A DNA stretch of 12,840 nt from an uncultured Bacteroidota bacterium (GTDB taxonomy: Bacteria > Bacteroidota > Bacteroidia > Flavobacteriales > TMED113), in NCBI GenBank assembly GCA_902520385.1, contig CABYOB010000013.1, positions 1-12,840 on the forward strand, in the 5' to 3' direction. Below are positions 6,892 to 12,840 of this stretch, one piece after another. Within the stretch, counting starts at the first letter, position 1. Every line of letters begins with the position of its first letter. The translations under genes and the position numbers were made by a program. Under the pieces are notes generated by a model. It made no database searches. It was given only the letters and a program-made list of their open reading frames with translations, and was not told the DNA's origin.

Positions 6892-7768
6892 ATTTAGCGA
6901 ATACAGCTCTATGATCCGACTCATAATAATCAACAACAACATCAGATAAATAGTCAGGTCCAACGAGAGAAACTTCACTTAAATCAATTCTACCTGAGTA
7001 ATAAACAAAATCAATTCTGTCGTGAACTTCATTTTCCAATTGAAAAGGGGTCCATGTAAAACCTGGATGAGTAATGGAGTTTGGATATTCTTGTCTATAT
7101 GCATCAATCATTCCTATAGATTCTAAATCATTGGAAATTGGCCAATTTACTTCAAACCCAAAATTCAAGCCCTGATTTGCAGCTTGCAAAGTCCAATCTA
7201 AGTGAGAAGGCTCATTAAAATCTCCAACTAAAATAATTTCTTCATCTTTAATCAAAGAATGTAATTCCCCCAACAAAGCCTGAAACTCTTTTCTTCTTGT
7301 TTCTTCTGCCTCATGTTCTATTTCCCAAACAGTTGTTAACTCCCCATCTCTAATTTGATATGGCTGATAAGGAAATGCAGTAAAATGAATATTAAAAAAA
7401 TTAATTGTTTGTTCTTCATTAAGATGAATTTTAACAAAATTTTCACTTATAAATTCCATCTCATATTTAGATAAAAAAGCAACACTAGAATCATCATTCC
7501 CATAGTAGCAATAACCTAATGTTGTTGCTATATCTAAACCAACACCATAAGATTCTTGTAACCCTATTATATCAGGGCTTAAGTTTTGAATAAGTCTTAA
7601 AGAACTATTTAAAGAAGTTGTTTCTAATCTATTAAATGTTAATACCGACAATTCTGAACCATTACAACAACTTAATTTCTGAGGAAAATCACAAGCAGAA
7701 AAAGTATCTAAATCACTATTACAAGAAATTAAAAAAAAAGAAATTAGTATATATAGTGTATTTTTCAT
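6878..7768 (-). CDS. Endonuclease/exonuclease/phosphatase-fold lipoprotein
   Basis: The 296-residue product begins with a lipoprotein signal peptide (MKNTLYILISFFLISC; lipobox LISC, lipidated Cys16), so it is exported and membrane-anchored. The remainder is an EEP (DNase I-like) metallophosphodiesterase domain. Asn46 is in LTFN, Glu72 in LQES, His128 in NIHFTAFP, and Asp183/Asn185 in VGDFNEP. Asp250 is in HDRIDFVYY, and Asp285/His286 form the terminal SDH motif. All metal and catalytic positions of the fold are present. The substrate could be nucleic acid, a phospholipid head group or another phosphodiester; sequence alone does not decide. Extra cysteines (26, 34, 35) just after the anchor could form disulfides. 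The gene converges with DUF2256 (14-base overlap) and diverges from the methyltransferase gene across 46 bases. Confidence 0.88.
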   Translation of the reverse strand: MKNTLYILISFFLISCNSDLDTFSACDFPQKLSCCNGSELSVLTFNRLETTSLNSSLRLIQNLSPDIIGLQESYGVGLDIATTLGYCYYGNDDSSVAFLSKYEMEFISENFVKIHLNEEQTINFFNIHFTAFPYQPYQIRDGELTTVWEIEHEAEETRRKEFQALLGELHSLIKDEEIILVGDFNEPSHLDWTLQAANQGLNFGFEVNWPISNDLESIGMIDAYRQEYPNSITHPGFTWTPFQLENEVHDRIDFVYYSGRIDLSEVSLVGPDYLSDVVVDYYESDHRAVFAKFNIQ

Positions 7769-7798
7769 TTGATAAAATTAGTGAAAATATTAGATTTG
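7768..7798 (+). promoter_or_regulatory. Bacteroidota-type promoter of the methyltransferase gene
   Basis: TTTG at 7768-7771 is followed by a 19-base spacer and TAGATTTG at 7791-7798, an exact match to TTTG-N19-TAnnTTTG. It is the best promoter in the window. Transcription should start about 7802-7804, a leader of roughly 12 bases before ATG 7815. The -33 element overlaps the first base of the divergent EEP start codon. Confidence 0.65.
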
Positions 7799-7801
7799 CA
7801 A
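7773..7801 (-). promoter_or_regulatory. Candidate promoter of the EEP lipoprotein gene
   Basis: On the minus strand TTG (7801-7799), an 18-base spacer and TAATTTTA (7780-7773, one mismatch to TAnnTTTG) precede the EEP ATG at 7768. If real, transcription starts at or within a base or two of the ATG, giving a leaderless mRNA, and it overlaps the opposing methyltransferase promoter. Confidence 0.28.
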
Positions 7802-7814
7802 CCATATTTAAATA

Positions 7815-9389
7815 ATGAATACAAATAAAGCAATAATGAGATCGTTTATATTCTATCATCTTGATGGAATTGCTTTAGTACCTACTATTCTAACATTGGG
7901 TAAAAAAAATATTTTAAATGAATTTTCTGAAGAAGAAATTAGTCTTTCTTTCTTGTCTACAAAATTTAATGCTAGCGAAGGATATTTGAACGTAGCTCTT
8001 AGACTGTTATGTTGTCAAGGTTGGCTAACACAAAAATATGTCAATGATGATGTTTTTTTTAAAAAAAATAAATCTATTGATTTAATTAATATTTACAATA
8101 CTTATAAAATAATTGAACCATTTTTCCAAGAAGAATATAATTACAACCATTTTTTCCAATCAAAAAAAGAAAAAAATTCTAATAAAGAAAAATCTCTATT
8201 TAATATTATTAATGACTTTTTAAATAAAAGAAGCAACATAATTACCTCACATAATTTAAAATTAAATCTTGAAAAACATATTGAAGGTGTTATATTGGGA
8301 CCGATATTTGTTGCCCTATCTAGACTTAAACTACTTTCATTTAATAATTTCAACAATATTAAAATAAATGAAAATTGGAAATCTTTACTAATAAAATTAT
8401 TTGTAAAATTAAATATTATAGATAAAGAAAAACTTACTAGTACTGAACTAGGTCAATTTTTATTTAAAAGGGCTTCTGCATATGGAGTTACAGTTTCATA
8501 CTTACCTACTTTTAAAAGATTAAAAGAACTTATCTTTGAAAACCCAAATATTCTTTGGGAGAAAGAAGAAAATAGTGCAGAAATTCATGTAGATAGAAAA
8601 ATGAATGTATGGGGAAGTGGCGGAGCACATAAATTATATTTTAAAAAAGTTGATGAAATTATTTTAAATCTATTCAACCTTCCAATTGAGCAACAACCAA
8701 AAGGTTTTATAGATATAGGATGTGGTGATGGATCATTAATTGAACATATTTTTGACTTAATTTATTACAAAACTAAAAGAGGAAAGTTATTAAAAGATTA
8801 TCCATTAATAATTATTGGTAGTGACTTTAATTATAAAGCATTAGAAGTAACAAAAGAAAATATTAAAAATGCAGATATATGGGCCAATACTGCATTTGGT
8901 GATATTGGAAATCCTATAGAATTAGCTAAAAAAATTAAAAAAGAACATGATGTAAATTTAGAAGACTTACTAAATGTAAGATCATTTTTAGACCATAATA
9001 GAATATATAAAGCACCCAAACAAAACAATAAAATAAAATCTAATTCGAAATGTAGCTTTGCTTACAGAGGTAAGAGAATTAAAAATGACGTTTTAAGTCA
9101 AAATCTTTACGAACACTTCTCTAATTGGAAACCATTTTTAAAAAAATATGGTTTATTAATCGTAGAACTCCATTCAATTGACCCAAAAAAAACAAAAAAA
9201 AGTTTGGGAAAAAATTCCATGACAGCTTATGATGCAACACACGGCTTCTCAGACCAATATATAATTGAATATGAAAACTTTTTAATAGAAGCGAAAAGAG
9301 CTGGCTTAAAACCTGAAAAAAAACATGAACACCTTTTTCCTAACAAAGAATTCCCTATTGTAAGTGTTAATAGACTAATTTGTGGATAA
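7815..9389 (+). CDS. SAM-dependent methyltransferase with long winged-helix-like N-terminus
   Basis: This 524-residue protein has a class I SAM-binding domain in its C-terminal half: motif I DIGCGDGS at 300-307, the acidic strand-2 residue in IGSDFN (Asp337), and FGDIGNP at 361-367. The conserved-looking VRSFLDHNR is at 387-395, and a late strand GLLIVELHS is at 446-454. The first about 240 residues are helical and contain two stretches that look like methyltransferase dimerisation or winged-helix modules: about 10-75 (YLNVALRLLCCQGWLTQ) and about 155-235 (LTSTELGQFLFKRASAYG). The architecture and the SFLDHNR motif remind me of methyltransferase domains of polyketide assembly lines (AprA-type), but this protein is free-standing with no polyketide or peptide synthase neighbour, so the substrate is unknown. 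It has its own strong promoter, and its last 15 bases overlap convergent rluD. Confidence 0.75.
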   Translation: MNTNKAIMRSFIFYHLDGIALVPTILTLGKKNILNEFSEEEISLSFLSTKFNASEGYLNVALRLLCCQGWLTQKYVNDDVFFKKNKSIDLINIYNTYKIIEPFFQEEYNYNHFFQSKKEKNSNKEKSLFNIINDFLNKRSNIITSHNLKLNLEKHIEGVILGPIFVALSRLKLLSFNNFNNIKINENWKSLLIKLFVKLNIIDKEKLTSTELGQFLFKRASAYGVTVSYLPTFKRLKELIFENPNILWEKEENSAEIHVDRKMNVWGSGGAHKLYFKKVDEIILNLFNLPIEQQPKGFIDIGCGDGSLIEHIFDLIYYKTKRGKLLKDYPLIIIGSDFNYKALEVTKENIKNADIWANTAFGDIGNPIELAKKIKKEHDVNLEDLLNVRSFLDHNRIYKAPKQNNKIKSNSKCSFAYRGKRIKNDVLSQNLYEHFSNWKPFLKKYGLLIVELHSIDPKKTKKSLGKNSMTAYDATHGFSDQYIIEYENFLIEAKRAGLKPEKKHEHLFPNKEFPIVSVNRLICG

Positions 9390-10406
9390 GTTAGAGTGAG
9401 AGTAAACTCGCCATTTCTTAATCAAATCATGAAAATTTTTTGGCAGTTCAGAATCAAAATTAATTCTTTTATTATTTTTTGGATGCATAAAACCAAGTGA
9501 TTTTGCATGTAATGCATGAGTTGGAAATAATTTAAAGCAATTTTTAATAAACTGAGTATACTTAGAAAAACGTGTTCCTTTTAAAATTTTATCACCTCCA
9601 TACTCATTATCATTAAACAATGGATGACCAATATATTTCATGTGAACTCTAATTTGGTGGGTCCTTCCTGTTTCTAATCTACATTCAATTAATGTTACAT
9701 AAGCAAACCTCTCTATTACCTTGTAGTGAGTTATTGAATGCTTTCCTTTATCTTTTTCTGGAAAAACATCCATAATCTTTCTGTTCTTTAAATTTCGGCC
9801 TATATTTCCTTCTATAGTTCCATGATCTTCTTTTAAAATCCCCCAAACCAATGCAATATATTTTCTTTCAATAGAATGATCAGCAAATTGAGCAGATAAA
9901 TGGGTCATACTATCTGAATCTCTAGCAACTACTAATAATCCACTAGTGTTTTTATCAATTCTATGTACTAAACCAGGCCTTTCTTTATTCTCAAGCTTAT
10001 TAAGCTCACTGTACCTATAAAGTAAAGCATGAATTAAGGTTCCAGTATAATGCCCAAAACTAGGATGTACAACCATACCAGGTTTTTTATTTACAACTAT
10101 AATTTGATCATCATCATAAATTATGTCCAATGGAATATTTTCAGGAGTTATACTTTTATCTAATGGTTCATATTCAAATCTAATGCTTATTTCATCATTC
10201 GGTTTTACTTTATAATTAGATTTAACTTGCTTTTTATTATTACAAAAAACATTACCATTAATTATACATTGCTGAATTCTATTCCTAGATTTATTTGCAA
10301 GCCTTAACATTAAAAATTTATCTAACCTTATAATATCATGACCCTTTTCCACTAAAAAACTATAATGTTCAATCAAATTATCATCTAAACTTAATTCTTC
10401 GGTCAT
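9375..10406 (-). CDS. rluD: RluA/RluD family 23S rRNA pseudouridine synthase
   Basis: This 343-residue pseudouridine synthase has an N-terminal S4 RNA-binding domain at about residues 26-85 (RLDKFLMLRLANKSRNRIQ, GNVFCNNKK). The RluA-type catalytic domain follows, with the motif HRIDKNTSGLLVVARD containing catalytic Asp151 and a later ETGRTHQIRVHMKYIGHPLFND. S4 plus catalytic domain and the length point to the RluD group, which modifies helix 69 of 23S rRNA; RluC and RluA-like assignments are not excluded. It starts 3 bases after the stop of the PASTA gene, so the two form an operon. Its 3' end overlaps the convergent methyltransferase gene by 15 bases. Confidence 0.93.
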   Translation of the reverse strand: MTEELSLDDNLIEHYSFLVEKGHDIIRLDKFLMLRLANKSRNRIQQCIINGNVFCNNKKQVKSNYKVKPNDEISIRFEYEPLDKSITPENIPLDIIYDDDQIIVVNKKPGMVVHPSFGHYTGTLIHALLYRYSELNKLENKERPGLVHRIDKNTSGLLVVARDSDSMTHLSAQFADHSIERKYIALVWGILKEDHGTIEGNIGRNLKNRKIMDVFPEKDKGKHSITHYKVIERFAYVTLIECRLETGRTHQIRVHMKYIGHPLFNDNEYGGDKILKGTRFSKYTQFIKNCFKLFPTHALHAKSLGFMHPKNNKRINFDSELPKNFHDLIKKWRVYSHSNLSTN

Positions 10407-10409
10407 AAT

Positions 10410-11207
10410 TTAATACATTAATTTAGTGGTGTCATTTGTAAGCCATAAATCAATTAAAGGGGCTTTAGTTTTATAAGAAAAATATATAATTTTTGAAACA
10501 CCTGTATATTTTTCACTTTGTTTATAAACAAACAAAGATAAAGTATCCTCAATAGAATCATCTATATAAATATTACCTAAATTCAACAAATTATCTTTTA
10601 AAATATTACAGGCCTCATCTAATAAAAGGCCTTTTAATTTAGGTACTTTATATTCAAATTGATTTTTTGGCAAACCTGATCCTATAAATAAATCAATTGT
10701 AGAAAAAATTGGAAGACTATCTTTCTTATTAATAGAAAAACTATTGTATTCTGACTTTAAAACTACATTTCTTGCAATATCATTTTGATAAAAAATATCA
10801 CCTACCTTTAAATTAACACTTTGTAATATATTTTTAGCGTACCTAAAGGGTTGGTCAGAAATTGAGGGAAAAGAAGTAATAGGAATATTGTCCGCATTTA
10901 TTGTTATATAAATTGACCTACCCTCTTTAACTGTGTCAAAAGGCAATGGATTCTGACTAGTAACAGTACTCACCTTAAACTTTGGATTGTAATCTCGAAT
11001 TTCACCATCAATAATCTTATAATTTAATTTTATATCTGAAATTAAATTATGAGCTTCTTGAAATGTTTTTCCTAAAAGATTCGGAACTACAATCATTTGA
11101 CTATGGTTTGTATGTTTTTTTAAAAAAAAATTAGATGAAAGAAAAAAAAGACATAAAAACACAACTGTGGAAAAAAGAAAAATTATTAAATATTTATATT
11201 TTTTCAT
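10410..11207 (-). CDS. PASTA-domain membrane protein
   Basis: This 265-residue protein has one N-terminal transmembrane anchor (about 6-30, short Lys-rich cytoplasmic end) followed by three extracytoplasmic PASTA-like repeats. Repeat one is clear (VVPNLLGKTFQEAHNLI, about 40-104), repeat two is degenerate (about 110-178), and repeat three begins at YKVPKLKGLLLDEACNIL (about 186). PASTA domains bind peptidoglycan stem peptides or related envelope ligands in other proteins. There is no kinase or penicillin-binding domain, so this is the small stand-alone form seen in Bacteroidota next to rluD and ddl. Its placement back-to-back with ddl, which makes the D-Ala-D-Ala of the stem peptide, fits a cell-wall role, but the function is not established. 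A TAnnTTTG element sits 5 bases before the ATG. Confidence 0.85.
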   Translation of the reverse strand: MKKYKYLIIFLFSTVVFLCLFFLSSNFFLKKHTNHSQMIVVPNLLGKTFQEAHNLISDIKLNYKIIDGEIRDYNPKFKVSTVTSQNPLPFDTVKEGRSIYITINADNIPITSFPSISDQPFRYAKNILQSVNLKVGDIFYQNDIARNVVLKSEYNSFSINKKDSLPIFSTIDLFIGSGLPKNQFEYKVPKLKGLLLDEACNILKDNLLNLGNIYIDDSIEDTLSLFVYKQSEKYTGVSKIIYFSYKTKAPLIDLWLTNDTTKLMY

Positions 11208-11211
11208 AAAA

Positions 11212-11219
11212 CAAATATA
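11212..11219 (-). promoter_or_regulatory. Candidate -7 element for the PASTA-rluD operon
   Basis: On the minus strand this is TATATTTG, an exact TAnnTTTG match, ending 4 bases before the ATG at 11207. Transcription would start at or just before the start codon, implying an essentially leaderless mRNA. No TTG is seen at the usual -33 distance. Confidence 0.38.
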
Positions 11220-11251
11220 TTTAGAAATAGATTATTAATTAATAAATCTTA

Positions 11252-11259
11252 TAACTTTA
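11252..11259 (+). promoter_or_regulatory. Candidate -7 element for ddl
   Basis: TAACTTTA differs from TAnnTTTG at the last base and lies 18 bases before the TTG start of ddl. There is no -33 TTG upstream. This is weak evidence, listed because it is the best candidate in the 70-base divergent gap. Confidence 0.22.
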
Positions 11260-11277
11260 TAATAATCATATATTAAA

Positions 11278-12240
11278 TTGAAAAAAAACATTGCCATATT
11301 AGTTGGGGGGAACTCCGAAGAAAAAAAAATTTCCATTAAAAGTGGAGAGAATTTTATTAATAACTTAGATCCTGATAAATACTCTGGTTACTTAATTATA
11401 ATAAAAGACAAAAATGCAGATTTTATTAATAAAAAAACACTTGAGAAATTAAATAAAAAAGACTTTTCACTCAATCAAAAAGGCAAAAAAATCAAATTTA
11501 ATCTTATTGTTATTTTAATTCACGGTTCTCCTGGTGAAACAGGTGAATTATGTAGTTATTTTGAGTCCTTGAAAATTCCATATAGCTCATCAAATGAAAT
11601 ATCGTCAAAACTTACATTTAACAAAAAAAAATGTAATGATTATTTAAGAGAACAAGATTTTACAGTTCCAAACTCTATTCTAAATAAAAAAACTGATATT
11701 AACATCAAATATCCATGTATAGTAAAGCCGATAAATAGTGGTTCAAGTTTTGGGGTTAGCAAAGTAAATAATCCAAGTAAATTAAATAAGGCGATAAATC
11801 TAGCTAAACAATATGCACAAGATTTTATGATAGAAGAATTTATAGAAGGAAGAGAGCTAACTTGTGCTGTTCATAATTTTTCTAAAGAGAAGTTAATCAC
11901 TTTACCATTAACAGAAATCATTTCAAATAATGAGATATTTGATTATAATGCGAAATATCTTGGCCAATCTAATGAAATAACTCCTGCAAATATTGAAGTG
12001 GAAATTGCAGATAAAATTAAAAATATTTCTATTAAAGCTTATGATTCATTAAACCTAAATGGCATTGTCCGTTTTGATTTTATTGTAAAAAAAGAAAATC
12101 CATATATAATTGAAGTAAACACCATTCCTGGTTTCTCTAAAGAAAGTATTGTACCTCAAATGATAAATAAATCTGAGACAGATATTAAAGATTTCATTTC
12201 TGAATTAGTTGAAAAAACTATTTCGCACAAAAGAATTTGA
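11278..12240 (+). CDS. ddl: D-alanine--D-alanine ligase (TTG start)
   Basis: This 320-residue ATP-grasp ligase joins two D-alanines for peptidoglycan stem peptides. The N-terminal domain begins with the family signature IAILVGGNSEE (Glu15 in the substrate site) and HGSPGETG (82-89). The ATP-grasp region shows CIVKP (Lys150), GSSFGVSKV (155-163), MIEEFIEGREL (184-194) and FDYNAKY (221-227). The C-terminal metal and substrate motif RFDFIVKKENPYIIEVNTIPGF contains Arg265, Asp267, Glu279 and Asn281. The start is TTG: an in-frame TAA at 11263 bounds the frame, no ATG or GTG lies between, and the signature begins only four codons later. The gene diverges from the PASTA-rluD pair and overlaps convergent rdgB by 23 bases. 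Confidence 0.95.
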   Translation: MKKNIAILVGGNSEEKKISIKSGENFINNLDPDKYSGYLIIIKDKNADFINKKTLEKLNKKDFSLNQKGKKIKFNLIVILIHGSPGETGELCSYFESLKIPYSSSNEISSKLTFNKKKCNDYLREQDFTVPNSILNKKTDINIKYPCIVKPINSGSSFGVSKVNNPSKLNKAINLAKQYAQDFMIEEFIEGRELTCAVHNFSKEKLITLPLTEIISNNEIFDYNAKYLGQSNEITPANIEVEIADKIKNISIKAYDSLNLNGIVRFDFIVKKENPYIIEVNTIPGFSKESIVPQMINKSETDIKDFISELVEKTISHKRI

Positions 12241-12793
12241 ATAATTTCTTAATTGCTAAAGATCTATGACTAATTTTGTTTTTCTGTTCTAAAGACATCT
12301 CAGAAAATGTAATGTCATAATTTTCAGGAATAAATATAGGATCGTATCCAAACCCACCTTTTCCTCTAATACTGTTTGATATTCTTCCATTAATTAACCC
12401 TTCAAAAAGCTTTTCAGTCGATGAATCTTTGTAAGCAATTATAGTTCTAAATCTAGCTTTTCTATTTTTTGTTTCACCAAGATTATTTAAAACTTTTTTA
12501 ATATTATCAATTGAATTTGCATTATTACCAGCATATCTAGCGGAATACACACCTGGCTCACCGTTTAAATAATCAATTTCTAACCCACTGTCATCTGATA
12601 CACAAATTTTTTTTGAATAATTAAAAACTTCTCTAACCTTAATTAATGCATTTTGCTCAAGGGTGGAACCAGTTTCCTCAATTTCATTATTGAAATTAAT
12701 ATCCATTAGAGAAATTATTTTTTTTGATGAAAATATTTGTCTAAACTCTAGTAACTTATTTTTATTATTTGAAGCTAAAATTATTTCATTCAT
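12218..12793 (-). CDS. rdgB: Non-canonical purine NTP pyrophosphatase (RdgB/HAM1)
   Basis: This 191-residue Maf/HAM1-superfamily enzyme hydrolyses ITP, dITP and XTP to monophosphates, keeping deaminated purines out of nucleic acids. Visible motifs are the substrate loop SNNKNK (8-13), EETGSTLEQNAL (39-50), the catalytic/metal site SDDSGLEID (66-74, key Asp67/Asp68), GFGYDPIF (147-154) and SHR (175-177). Length and motifs are typical and complete. ATG 12793 begins directly at the conserved first strand (MNEIILASNN). The last 23 bases overlap the 3' end of ddl on the other strand. Confidence 0.96.
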   Translation of the reverse strand: MNEIILASNNKNKLLEFRQIFSSKKIISLMDINFNNEIEETGSTLEQNALIKVREVFNYSKKICVSDDSGLEIDYLNGEPGVYSARYAGNNANSIDNIKKVLNNLGETKNRKARFRTIIAYKDSSTEKLFEGLINGRISNSIRGKGGFGYDPIFIPENYDITFSEMSLEQKNKISHRSLAIKKLFKFFCAK

Positions 12794-12840
12794 GATGATA
12801 AGGATGATTTTTAATTATTGTAATTGCTCTATAAAGTTGC
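12786..12840 (-). CDS. Possible C-terminal end of an upstream minus-strand gene (doubtful)
   Basis: One minus-strand frame is open from the right edge to a TGA at 12788-12786, which overlaps the first codons of rdgB (ATGAATGA). It encodes a 17-residue tail, QLYRAITIIKNHPYHHE. The overlap is of a kind common between co-transcribed genes, but 17 codons is too short to identify a family or to exclude a chance open frame. Confidence 0.3.
   Translation of the reverse strand, partial: QLYRAITIIKNHPYHHE

Noticed and set aside
6790..6978. Minus-strand open frame of 62 codons
   Set aside because: It overlaps the DUF2256 gene and the EEP 3' end on other frames; the clear zinc-ribbon motif on the plus strand explains the region better.
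8053..8068. Perfect T8A8 palindrome
   Set aside because: It encodes Phe-Phe-Lys-Lys within the methyltransferase; homopolymer runs are expected at this AT content, and a pure A/T hairpin here has no terminator or operator context.

Overview
The window looks like chromosome from a streamlined, very AT-rich marine flavobacterium (phylum Bacteroidota, probably order Flavobacteriales). This rests on four observations. There is a proteorhodopsin with the Met spectral-tuning residue usual in marine flavobacteria. There is a VWA/amidotransferase-fold membrane protein of a type seen in Bacteroidota. TAnnTTTG promoter elements are present, and Shine-Dalgarno sequences are absent at sensible distances. 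Coding is dense, with tail-to-tail gene overlaps. I cannot assign a genus. No tRNA, rRNA, IS element, CRISPR array or phage gene is visible, and no gap exceeds about 120 bases.

Layout. Bases 1-3439 (minus strand) form an operon-like run: sucD, fabG and a large VWA-domain membrane protein that runs off the left edge. mnmE is divergent from sucD on the plus strand. Next comes a plus-strand light module: proteorhodopsin (5043-5795), an intrinsic terminator, blh (beta-carotene 15,15'-dioxygenase, which makes retinal), and a 47-residue DUF2256 zinc-ribbon gene 3 bases after blh. A minus-strand lipoprotein of the endonuclease/exonuclease/phosphatase (EEP) fold converges on it. A plus-strand two-part SAM methyltransferase diverges from the EEP gene across a near-ideal Bacteroidota promoter. 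The right third is housekeeping: a PASTA-domain membrane protein and rluD (minus), ddl (plus, TTG start) and rdgB (minus), plus a doubtful 3' scrap of one more minus-strand gene.

How they work together. Blh cleaves beta-carotene to retinal, which binds Lys231 of the rhodopsin to make a light-driven proton pump. No carotenoid biosynthesis genes are in the window, so beta-carotene must come from elsewhere in the genome. The most unusual points are the placement of DUF2256 in the retinal/rhodopsin module, the terminator that ends one base before the blh start codon, a rhodopsin glycine suggesting a carotenoid-antenna fenestration, and a methyltransferase whose substrate cannot be inferred. The other genes serve central metabolism (sucD), fatty-acid synthesis (fabG), tRNA and rRNA modification (mnmE, rluD), peptidoglycan precursors (ddl) and nucleotide-pool cleaning (rdgB).
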